From the IMG/VR virus record IMGVR_UViG_3300025121_000062, positions 1-56,730 of that record: a stretch of DNA of 56,730 bases. The stretch is one strand, 5' to 3'. The notes below the pieces were generated by a model. The model was not told where the DNA came from, made no database searches, and was given only the letters and a program-made list of their open reading frames with translations. Origin of the DNA: a virus. A program made the translations under genes and the position numbers. Below are positions 50,470 to 56,730 of the stretch, one piece after another (position 1 is the stretch's first letter; each line of letters begins with the position of its first letter).

Positions 50470-52559
50470 TTCGTGCCTCCTGTCGGTGCCGGTTTTTCTG
50501 CCGCTATCCGCGCTGTGTCGGCGGAGTGCGCTGCCACGAGGTTCTTGGCCTGATCAGCGGCGTGCTTGTTGCCGGTGTTGATGGCGTCGATGATGGTCTG
50601 CAACACCGTCGTCCCGACCGCCGCCTGGTCTGACGCGGCCTTGGCCTCGTTGGCGAGCGCGGAGGTGAGCACTTCCTTGACCTGCGCGGCAACGAGATCC
50701 ATCTGTCCTTGCTGCATCTGCTGCTGCGCCGCGGCGTTCTGCTTGATGATCTCGGCAGCCTTATCCTCGTCCTCCATCAGGTCGTCGACAGGGATGTCGT
50801 TGGCCTTCGCGCGTTCGATCAGCAGTGCGCGGGTCTTGATGTACGGCAGTTCGTCTGGCGTGAGACTCCGCTTGAACTCAGCGAGCGACTGCGCCAGCAC
50901 CTCCTTCGCGATCAGGCTGGTGGAGCCGCGGGCGATGATGTTGTGGTCACCGTCGCGCGAGGCGTCCGGTGCGTATTTCTTGTTCCATGCGACGAGCGCC
51001 GAGATGAGCGAGATGGTGAATGTGTCATAGTTACGCACGGTGTCGCGCACCGGCAGTGCGGCCGCACCGAGGAACATGGATGCGTTGCGCTGGGTGCGCA
51101 GTGCCTCGCTGCCGCCCTGCGACGTGTCGCCGAGCGATGCCGGCGGCAGGCCGGACTCCTTGTCGCCGAAGCTGAGGAACAACTGTACCAGCGGGAGCAA
51201 CTCGCTCAGGTGGCTGTCAATACTGATGTTGCGTACTGCCGGTATCGCGTCGGACTGCCCGCCGTTGCTCTCGCGCATCCACGTCTTGTGCTTGCTGATC
51301 GAGTGGTTCTGCCCTGGTGTGAGCATGTCGGTGTTGATCTCCGCCATCGGGCCGATGACGCTGGCGTTGTCCAGTGCCGCGCGCACGGTTTCGTTGAGGC
51401 TCATCTGCGAGTCGCGCAGCGTGTCGCACAACCCGTTGCCGAGGATGGACAGGTCGTCGTCTTCGAACACGAAGTAGTGGTGGTGCTGGATGGCGTCGCC
51501 CAGCGGCGCGAGCTTGGCCTTGATCACGATGTTGTCGATCGTCCAGACGTTGCCGCGAAACGAGAGTCCGATCTGGCTGTCGGGGATGCTCACGCCAGCG
51601 CTGCGAAGCTCGTGGCCAGTGACGTGCCCCCAGTACGACAGCACCTCGTACTTGCGGCTCTCCTTACCCTGGACGCCGGCTTGTGCGCTCTTGGGCTCGC
51701 CCTTCATGACCGATTCCCACCACTGGGGCTGATAGTTTCCGGCGGCGTGGCGTTCGAGGTAGTCGGTCACCCGCTTCGCGAGGAAGTCGGGCCGCGCTGC
51801 AAGTTCCTCGACCTCAACGCGCGTCATGATGTGGCGGTCGAACGCGCCGTCCTGCTTGTCGAGTGAGGTCGCCGTCATATCGGGGTAGTGATTCCACACG
51901 GGGAGGAACTCGAACAGCGGCTTGTACTTGTCGATCTCGATCGCCTTGTATGCGCCCGTGTTGACATCGCGTTGCCATGTGCGGGCCTTGGTCTTCTCAT
52001 GGAACGGCCCGGTGAGAATGCCTACGTTGTAAATTGTGGCACTTCGTACAACCTTACGTGCAAGTGTGATGAATTCCATTTCCTGAAGGTCGTCGTCGAT
52101 CTTCAACTCCATCGCGCCAGCCTTGCCCTTGGCGTGCTCACGAATACCCTTCTCAATCTCCTCACCGGTGAGTTCGACCTGCGACGGGTCGCCGTCGCCC
52201 GCCTTCGCTGCAACGAGTTGATCCAGCACCTGCTGCAACTGCGCGGTCGAGAGATCGGGCAGCGGCGACGGGCGCACGCCGTAGTTCTTCTCGGTCTGGG
52301 GGAACAGCATCTGCATCAATCTTGCGATCGTGCCGCGCACCATCCATGCCGTCATGCCGGGATATGCTTTCGACCTGTCGGCCGGAATCATGGCCAAGAC
52401 TTTCGCGTCATAAATCTTCCTGACCTGATACAGGTTCTGGAGCCATCGCTCCTCGATCTGCTTGCGGTCGTCGCGATGCGTTGGCCAGAGTCCGAAGATG
52501 CGCTGTCCGAGGAGATTCAATCCAGCGTCGTTGAGGGTGGGGGGGATGAGGATGTCCAT
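50466..52559 (-). CDS. Portal protein, 697 aa
   Basis: Begins MDILIPPTLNDAG and contains WLQNLYQVRKIYD, KAYPGMTAWMVRGTIARLMQM, a DDLQEMEFITLARKVVRSATIYNVGIL segment (given in part), and C-terminal long helices with Gln/Ala-rich sequence, the pattern of the large podophage portal family. Position immediately after the terminase supports it. Twelve copies would form the DNA channel at the capsid vertex. The C terminus is Ala/Asp-rich and helical (barrel). Confidence 0.85.
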   Translation of the reverse strand: MDILIPPTLNDAGLNLLGQRIFGLWPTHRDDRKQIEERWLQNLYQVRKIYDAKVLAMIPADRSKAYPGMTAWMVRGTIARLMQMLFPQTEKNYGVRPSPLPDLSTAQLQQVLDQLVAAKAGDGDPSQVELTGEEIEKGIREHAKGKAGAMELKIDDDLQEMEFITLARKVVRSATIYNVGILTGPFHEKTKARTWQRDVNTGAYKAIEIDKYKPLFEFLPVWNHYPDMTATSLDKQDGAFDRHIMTRVEVEELAARPDFLAKRVTDYLERHAAGNYQPQWWESVMKGEPKSAQAGVQGKESRKYEVLSYWGHVTGHELRSAGVSIPDSQIGLSFRGNVWTIDNIVIKAKLAPLGDAIQHHHYFVFEDDDLSILGNGLCDTLRDSQMSLNETVRAALDNASVIGPMAEINTDMLTPGQNHSISKHKTWMRESNGGQSDAIPAVRNISIDSHLSELLPLVQLFLSFGDKESGLPPASLGDTSQGGSEALRTQRNASMFLGAAALPVRDTVRNYDTFTISLISALVAWNKKYAPDASRDGDHNIIARGSTSLIAKEVLAQSLAEFKRSLTPDELPYIKTRALLIERAKANDIPVDDLMEDEDKAAEIIKQNAAAQQQMQQGQMDLVAAQVKEVLTSALANEAKAASDQAAVGTTVLQTIIDAINTGNKHAADQAKNLVAAHSADTARIAAEKPAPTGGTK

Positions 52560-52569
52560 GGCGGTCCTT

Positions 52570-54027
52570 TTATCTGGGTGTGGCGTATGGGTTCACGTTC
52601 GGTGGGGTGGCGATTGTACCGCGTTCTTTCAGGTCAGCTTTTGTCCGTTCGCCGCGGTGAAACCACATGTCCGCGTACTCGTTGGCCTCGCCCAGGTGGG
52701 AATCGTCATTCTTATCGACATCCTCAGTATTACGACCGTCCTTCGTCTTCTTGAACTGATACCCCCCGCCGAGCGCACGTACAAGGTCCGTGCAGCCTGG
52801 ATCAATGAGGTATGCTGGCATCCCCCGCTGCACAAGCATGGAGAGGAAATGGTCTGTAGCGCCTTGCCTGTGAACCGGACTGTTGCTCCATGCCAATTTT
52901 ACTTTGTTGATGCCTTTGCGCTTATACCTGCGGAATATATCGGCGCAACTGGCCTCCTCAGCCTGACCCCCGGCGTTGCCGCTCGGGTCGCCCGTTACGG
53001 CAATATCAAATCCATCGTACTTCTGGCGCAGGAGCGGGAGTAACTTCGTCTCGATCGCCGTTTCGATGGCCATCCCGAACGTGGATATGTTGTCGAATGT
53101 GAGCACCCGCCCGAATGCGTCCTGCTGCTTCAGTACCATCGCAGGGGTTCTGCCGAAGTCCGCCCCGACCAGAAGCAGAAGCTGCCTATTCGGGATCAGG
53201 ACTGATTTGGCCACATGTACGTCACGGTTGAACATGGGGTGCACCGGCTTCCCGCCCTTCGACCGGCCATACTCGCACATGACATACGTGCGGATGTACT
53301 CATCCGTCTTACCAGTGATCAGGTTGGTGTAGTACCCTGGCGGCAGGTTCTCGCGGTTCTCGGCGAGTGGGTTCTCGATATATGTGTCATCGACCAGTCT
53401 GATTGCGCCGGCTGGCTGCTTGAATATCTCCCAGTCGTTCGCCTGTTTGATCTTCATGTCGTCGGGCTTGAAGCCTTCGCACATCGCCCACCAGTACGAC
53501 ATCTCCTCTGGCATGTTCGAGTCGCCCCAGATGCCGGACCACGAGGGGCCGCCCTCATTCATTCGCGGGTATCGACCGATCCGGCCGTCGAGCGCTTCGA
53601 TGATGTCACGGTGGATATCGCGAAACTCGTTCACGTAGGCGCCGGTGAGTTCCAGTGATAGCAAGTTCTTCACGTCAGCGGCATCATCCAGCGCACGAAA
53701 AATGACCTCGCACTCGATATCGCCCTGCTTGATGAAGTAGGTCTTACCGGTCTCCTTGTAGTTCCCCAGCGAGCCGTTCGGGAACCAGTCGAAGAACGTC
53801 TTCATGGTCGTGTCGCGGAGCTGCGGCATCGTGTTGCGGACGACAGCGAACCGTGTCTTGCGCTTGCCGTCCGGGCCTTGCCGCTGCATGCTGGCCCGGC
53901 GCGGGATGTCCCATTGGCTGCCGACAGACTTGCCGGAGCCGAACGGCCCGAGGATGAACCGGTGTCGCGCGTCGCTCTGCATGTACGCAGAGACGACCGG
54001 TGGGAAGTTCGCGTTGAGGTCCATCAT
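52570..54027 (-). CDS. terL: Terminase large subunit
   Basis: 485 residues from ATG 54027 overlapping the upstream stop. ATPase Walker A GPFGSGKS at residues 27-34, a Walker B-like stretch near LLSLELTGAYVNEFRD, and the nuclease domain with LLVGADFGRTPAMV and TGDPSGN motifs. It packages concatemeric DNA into the prohead through the portal. It belongs to the group whose ATPase domain starts close to the N terminus. The portal gene follows after about ten bases. Confidence 0.88.
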   Translation of the reverse strand: MMDLNANFPPVVSAYMQSDARHRFILGPFGSGKSVGSQWDIPRRASMQRQGPDGKRKTRFAVVRNTMPQLRDTTMKTFFDWFPNGSLGNYKETGKTYFIKQGDIECEVIFRALDDAADVKNLLSLELTGAYVNEFRDIHRDIIEALDGRIGRYPRMNEGGPSWSGIWGDSNMPEEMSYWWAMCEGFKPDDMKIKQANDWEIFKQPAGAIRLVDDTYIENPLAENRENLPPGYYTNLITGKTDEYIRTYVMCEYGRSKGGKPVHPMFNRDVHVAKSVLIPNRQLLLLVGADFGRTPAMVLKQQDAFGRVLTFDNISTFGMAIETAIETKLLPLLRQKYDGFDIAVTGDPSGNAGGQAEEASCADIFRRYKRKGINKVKLAWSNSPVHRQGATDHFLSMLVQRGMPAYLIDPGCTDLVRALGGGYQFKKTKDGRNTEDVDKNDDSHLGEANEYADMWFHRGERTKADLKERGTIATPPNVNPYATPR

Positions 54028-54287
54028 ACTCCCGCAATAATCGGCCCGAGTGTGCAGCCGTCAGGGCAGTCGCCCGGCGTGAAGTCGCGCATGTCGGTGT
54101 GTGGTCCGCCGCAGAGGTAACAGTGCTCGTACTCATGGAGGCTGGCCGGTTTGTTACCGAACAACTCACGCACGCTCTGCACCTGAACGCCGAAGTACGT
54201 GTTGAACTCGGCGACGGACGTCTCGGCGAACTGGCGCGTCACGCCCATGTGAACCCATCCGCAGTGGTTGCAAGTGCGCAGGTTCAT
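54024..54287 (-). CDS. Zinc-binding hypothetical protein, 87 aa
   Basis: CNHCGWVH near the N terminus, EHCYLCGGPHTDMRDFTPGDCPDGCT near the C terminus: a CxxC, a second CxxC and two later cysteines, so one or two zinc sites. This is a family found beside terminase genes in many tailed phages (a pattern I recognise without a name). It is coupled to the terminase by ATGA. Role unknown, possibly DNA-binding during packaging. Confidence 0.75.
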   Translation of the reverse strand: MNLRTCNHCGWVHMGVTRQFAETSVAEFNTYFGVQVQSVRELFGNKPASLHEYEHCYLCGGPHTDMRDFTPGDCPDGCTLGPIIAGV

Positions 54288-54538
54288 GCGGCCTCCGGTT
54301 CTGGTGCAGGACCGCCCGGCAGTACCTTATGCTGGAACCGGACCCCATCCAGCCGCTCAAGCGTGAGCAGGTCACCCTGCTTGTCGATCAGTCGAACCAG
54401 GTCACAGTGCCCCTTCGCGTTCGGCGGCCCGACCGCCAGTTCGCCGGTAACGAACCCATGGCTGTGCAGCACTGCTTCCAGCGCACCGGCGGCCGGGCCG
54501 TTGAGGCAGCGGGGATGGATGAGGACTCTGGCGGTCAT
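54284..54538 (-). CDS. Hypothetical protein, 84 aa (phage family)
   Basis: Begins TARVLIHPRCLNGPAAGALEAVLHSHGF and continues with a short beta-rich domain; the ARVLIHPR(S/C)LNGPAAGALE pattern is a recurrent small phage protein beside zinc-binding and terminase genes. Function not known. A strong ribosome binding site (AGGAGGT, plus coordinates 54549-54555) lies ten bases before ATG 54538. Confidence 0.75.
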   Translation of the reverse strand: MTARVLIHPRCLNGPAAGALEAVLHSHGFVTGELAVGPPNAKGHCDLVRLIDKQGDLLTLERLDGVRFQHKVLPGGPAPEPEAA

Positions 54539-54604
54539 GTCGTAATGTACCTCCTGGCTACTATTAGGCGCATAAAAGCCCGATAACTAGGCGTATGTGA
54601 CCTG
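54539..54604 (-). promoter_or_regulatory. Intergenic gap with perfect Shine-Dalgarno
   Basis: The 66-base gap between the Ntn-hydrolase gene and the terminase cluster carries AGGAGGT at 54555-54549 and an AT-rich stretch (TTTTATGCG, CCTAATAGT). I cannot identify a clear -10/-35 pair or a terminator here. The strong RBS may raise expression of the following genes. Confidence 0.3.
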
Positions 54605-55036
54605 TTACACAAGGTCGAAGGCGTCCACGCCATTGCCGCAGCCGACAGCGAACAGACACGTCAGTTCGACTGCCTCACGGGCTGATTTACCGAGGTACAT
54701 CGCTGTGACAGCGAAGTCGGCGCCGGACCCCCATGCGCCGAACGCATCCTCAACCGCGAGGGGTATCGCCTGCTCGTAGAACTTGCACCCGCTCACATCG
54801 GCAACGATCAGCCGGACGCAGTCGTTCTCTTCGCTGTCGGGTATCGGCCATGTCGCCGGGTCGGCACCTTGCTTGTACCATTCCACCAGCATCTGCCCCA
54901 TCGCCTGCATGCCGGTGATCGCAGCGACTTCGCCGGTGTCGAGCCGCCATATCTTGGTCGTGGTGGAGCACCTGCCGCCGCACACCGACTGCTTGTCAGC
55001 GGCGAGGCTACGCCCGTCGTAGGCTACGACCGTCAT
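54605..55036 (-). CDS. Proteasome beta-subunit/HslV-like Ntn hydrolase
   Basis: 143 residues. MTVVAYDGRSLAADKQ at the N terminus gives a candidate catalytic Thr2 after Met removal; STTTKIWRL contains the KI that would supply the catalytic Lys, and the C-terminal half shows AWGSGADFAVTAMYLGKSAREAVEL, the GSG and helix pattern of HslV. Phage proteins of this type are known; proposed roles include protein turnover in infection or virion maturation, neither settled. It is upstream of the terminase cluster in the same direction. Confidence 0.78.
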   Translation of the reverse strand: MTVVAYDGRSLAADKQSVCGGRCSTTTKIWRLDTGEVAAITGMQAMGQMLVEWYKQGADPATWPIPDSEENDCVRLIVADVSGCKFYEQAIPLAVEDAFGAWGSGADFAVTAMYLGKSAREAVELTCLFAVGCGNGVDAFDLV

Positions 55037-55320
55037 GATTCCTCCTGTACCCCGAACACTGGGTCGAACGGCCAGTTGAGCGTTGGGTTAACTTCTATGC
55101 CGCCGTCTTCCCCGCGCCGGACCCCAATGATGCAAGTCACCGTCGGGATCTGGCACCCCTCGACTGTCGGATACCCAGCGCCTTCGATCTTGATCTGCAG
55201 GCGACCGCGAACGCCGAACTCCGTGCGCGCGTCGACGATCTCCGCCGTCTCGGGTAACTGCAGGAGTTCTCGCAGCATGCCGGTATCGAACTCCAGGATG
55301 GCCATCAGCCTGTGACTCAT
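55033..55320 (-). CDS. Hypothetical protein, 95 aa
   Basis: Between two ATGA-type overlaps in the packaging-side operon. It is a small beta-rich protein: a helix first (MLRELLQLPETAEIVDARTEF), then strands (GRLQIKIEGAGYP, TVTCIIGVRR). An in-frame Met at residue 6 is an alternative start. No function assigned. Confidence 0.7.
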   Translation of the reverse strand: MSHRLMAILEFDTGMLRELLQLPETAEIVDARTEFGVRGRLQIKIEGAGYPTVEGCQIPTVTCIIGVRRGEDGGIEVNPTLNWPFDPVFGVQEES

Positions 55321-55727
55321 GTCGTCGGCCCCTCGACTGAATCGTTGTACCGCTCGGCGATCTGATCGTAGACCTTCATGTCCACCGGGCCTGCCGGCGC
55401 CACAGCACGCTCGCGCTCATAATCGTCAGGGATGGGGTATGGCGCCGGGTCGAGCGAGTCGAGGTACGCCTTGGCTTCGGTGGTCGGGGGCTCGATCGAC
55501 GTGGGTGCATCGGTTTTGGCGCACTCGTCAGGCCACGCTACATCAATCGGCGCAGGCGCATCGGTTTTGGTGCAGGCAAGCGCGATCATGTCCAGCGCCA
55601 TCTTGGCCCCGCGCATGGTGCCTTCGAGCTTGTAGCGGTTGTGCTCCGGGAACCCTCGGCTGGCGGCGCCCTCGAACGCGGCGCGGGCTGAATCGAACGC
55701 GGCCTGGGCTTCGGTGAGTTGGGTCAT
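55317..55727 (-). CDS. Hypothetical protein, 136 aa
   Basis: Start at ATG 55727, preceded by AGGAGGGG that overlaps the end of the upstream gene; an upstream in-frame start at 55775 lacks a site. N-terminal helix (TEAQAAFDSARAAFEGAAS) is Ala-rich and resembles DUF phage helices; then a region with repeated KTDAP and a C-terminal acidic tail. Possibly involved in packaging, only by location. Confidence 0.68.
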   Translation of the reverse strand: MTQLTEAQAAFDSARAAFEGAASRGFPEHNRYKLEGTMRGAKMALDMIALACTKTDAPAPIDVAWPDECAKTDAPTSIEPPTTEAKAYLDSLDPAPYPIPDDYERERAVAPAGPVDMKVYDQIAERYNDSVEGPTT

Positions 55728-55731
55728 GGTT

Positions 55732-56256
55732 TTACCCCTCCTGTGTGATTGTGAGCGGTTCGTACTGTGCTGCAACTACCTGCTGCGGCGCCTGCCCCGC
55801 GAAAGTTATGCTGAGGGTCAGCCCGCCCCCGGTCCGGCCGTCGTCCTTGGCTTCCTTCGGCTCGAAGCCGGCGACTTTGGCCGACCACTTGATCAAGTCT
55901 GCCCGGACTGCTGCGCTCTGTAGCGGGTCAGTCGCTATATCGTGAGCGTAGGGAAGTAACTCCCCTGCGATTAACTTCGCTTTCGTCCGGAAGTTGAGTC
56001 CTGTCTCCTGAACTTCCTTGGCCGCGATGTGCATCAGCGCGATGAACGCCGGGCTTTCCAGCAGGTCGGCGGCGGCCTCGTCGGAGTATCCATACCGCTG
56101 GAATATCTCGGCGGCATCATCCACATGCAGGGCAAGTTCTACCGCCAGGCGTTCGTGCGTCTTGCGGTATATCTCCGGCACGTCCTCCAGCCGCGCGGCC
56201 TGGCGCAGGGAGGACGGCGTGGTGGCGTAGTCGATGGGCTGGGTGTCGTCGCTCAT
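55732..56256 (-). CDS. Putative terminase small subunit-like protein, 174 aa
   Basis: N-terminal charged helix, then VDDAAEIFQRYGYSDEAAADLLESPAF, a helix-turn-helix-like segment, then helical EVQETGLNFRTKAKLIAGELLP and a C-terminal beta part. This layout resembles the small terminase of N4-like and similar phages, and the gene is 1.7 kb upstream of the large subunit with five small genes between. The call is by layout and position; no decisive motif. Confidence 0.55.
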   Translation of the reverse strand: MSDDTQPIDYATTPSSLRQAARLEDVPEIYRKTHERLAVELALHVDDAAEIFQRYGYSDEAAADLLESPAFIALMHIAAKEVQETGLNFRTKAKLIAGELLPYAHDIATDPLQSAAVRADLIKWSAKVAGFEPKEAKDDGRTGGGLTLSITFAGQAPQQVVAAQYEPLTITQEG

Positions 56257-56438
56257 TGCAGTTTCGGGAACGCAGCGATGATGCAGCCGACATTGAAGTT
56301 GACCCGCTCCGCGCTGTCGAGCGGGTAGGGGTTGAACACGAAGCCTTCGGGGTGATATGGCACACGCAGGTTCCTAGCAGCGATCATGGCATCATAGCCG
56401 CGCTGCTGGATGTGGGGGATAGTTTGGGCGCGGGTCAT
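56253..56438 (-). CDS. Small protein, 61 aa, RMF/CrpP-like
   Basis: Start at ATG 56438, which overlaps the upstream stop; the ORF to 56468 would overlap further. The segment QQRGYDAMIAARN, then NPYPLDSAERVNFNVG, resembles ribosome modulation factor and the CrpP family (RGYQAGIAGR ... CPYQ ... W..G). If so it may bind RNA or ribosomes; I cannot confirm this by eye. Confidence 0.55.
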   Translation of the reverse strand: MTRAQTIPHIQQRGYDAMIAARNLRVPYHPEGFVFNPYPLDSAERVNFNVGCIIAAFPKLQ

Positions 56439-56653
56439 ATCAGCGGCTCTCCAGTGTAGCGGCACCATGCCGACCGTGCCCTAGCCCATCGCCCGAGGAA
56501 CGCCTTGACTGCACAGGTCTGCGGGGTGGCGAAGTACCCGACGATCGCTGTCGCGAACGAGTCCGCGAGGGTTCTGAGTTCGTGTTCGGGCGGCAGACCG
56601 TCCTGGTCGGCGCGGGCGAACATTTTCTCAGGTAGGCTTTTGTCGATTGGCAT
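56435..56653 (-). CDS. Hypothetical protein, 72 aa, first gene of the late arm
   Basis: ATG 56653 has no Shine-Dalgarno and lies right at the expected start of transcription from the promoter at 56660-56688, so a leaderless mRNA is possible; an in-frame ATG at 56623 with GAG upstream is the alternative. Sequence is helical and polar with VGYFATPQTCAVKAFLGRW. No family recognised. ATGA overlap with the next gene. Confidence 0.6.
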   Translation of the reverse strand: MPIDKSLPEKMFARADQDGLPPEHELRTLADSFATAIVGYFATPQTCAVKAFLGRWARARSAWCRYTGEPLI

Positions 56654-56709
56654 GTGTAAAGCATGACATGGAACGGCGGAGCTGTCAAGCGGTAAAGACC
56701 TTTACACAT
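56652..56709 (-). promoter_or_regulatory. Promoter with flanking operator-like inverted repeats
   Basis: On the minus strand, TTGACA (56688-56683) is a perfect -35; 17 bases on lies CATGCT (56665-56660), a modest -10. The word ATGTGTAAAG occurs at 56709-56700 and its inverse complement CTTTACACAT at 56661-56652, bracketing the promoter; in addition GTAAAG-GT-CTTTAC (56705-56692) is a 14-bp palindrome. These look like repressor or activator sites. Confidence 0.65.
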
Positions 56710-56730
56710 TACTGGTGGGCGGGCGGGCGG
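56710..56730. other. Right window edge, G-rich repeat
   Basis: The window ends in a (GGGC)n-type repeat with no gene. It does not match the left edge, so the two ends do not overlap directly. Probably a contig break. Confidence 0.5.

Noticed and set aside
54539-54604. tRNA gene in the short gap
   Set aside because: No cloverleaf or tRNA-like conserved sequence can be drawn in 66 bases here, and I saw none elsewhere.

Overview
The window is most of the genome of a tailed, podovirus-like bacteriophage. The evidence is a block of recognisable virion genes (large terminase, portal, scaffold, N4 gp56-type major capsid protein, tail proteins, a 2673-residue virion-type polyvalent protein), a phage lysis cassette, and a phage replication set (family A DNA polymerase, AEP-type primase-helicase, SNF2-like helicase). 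Base composition is GC-rich throughout, which suggests a GC-rich Gram-negative host; the Rz/Rz1 spanin pair independently implies an outer membrane. I see no integrase and no convincing lysogeny module, so a lytic life style is the simpler reading.

Layout. There are two convergent arms. The left arm (1-20374, plus strand) is the early/replication arm. It is one very tightly packed operon in which most genes overlap their neighbour by an ATGA, GTGA, TAATG or TGATG junction. It holds a repeat protein cut by the left edge, a DUF1937-like protein, a SprT-like metalloprotein, DNA polymerase, dNMP kinase, metallophosphoesterase, DHH phosphoesterase, PD-(D/E)XK nuclease, RNA ligase, Nudix hydrolase, VRR-NUC nuclease, DksA-like zinc finger, helicase, an HNH-like mobile gene, a radical SAM enzyme, a candidate ssDNA-binding protein, an HTH protein, the primase-helicase, and a DNA methyltransferase split in two by an HNH endonuclease gene. 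The arm ends in a strong hairpin terminator at 20400-20440. The right arm (56653 down to 20558, minus strand) is the late arm. In transcription order it holds small packaging-side genes, a proteasome-like Ntn hydrolase, large terminase, portal, scaffold, capsid region with another HNH gene, tail genes, internal virion proteins including the giant polyvalent protein, tail-fibre-type proteins with an embedded glycosyltransferase, then holin, endolysin and spanins.

Regulation visible in the sequence. The right edge carries a perfect -35 hexamer (TTGACA, minus strand) bracketed by inverted copies of a 10-bp operator-like word, just before the first late-arm gene. Inside the late arm, a box of the type GATACAATA recurs at non-overlapping gene junctions and looks like a family of late promoters. 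A UUCG hairpin follows the capsid gene. No intergenic stretch reaches 300 bases; the longest is 20375-20557, the convergent terminator region.

The left edge lies inside a tandem repeat and the right edge inside a G-rich repeat, so the window is probably a contig that broke at repeats between two divergent arms; the missing piece would hold the 5' end of the repeat gene and the divergent promoters. The most notable items are the HNH-split methyltransferase, the recurring promoter boxes, the operator pair at the right edge, a short FDxAFAE motif shared by capsid-assembly proteins, and the giant protein with zincin-like and ADP-ribosyltransferase-like segments.
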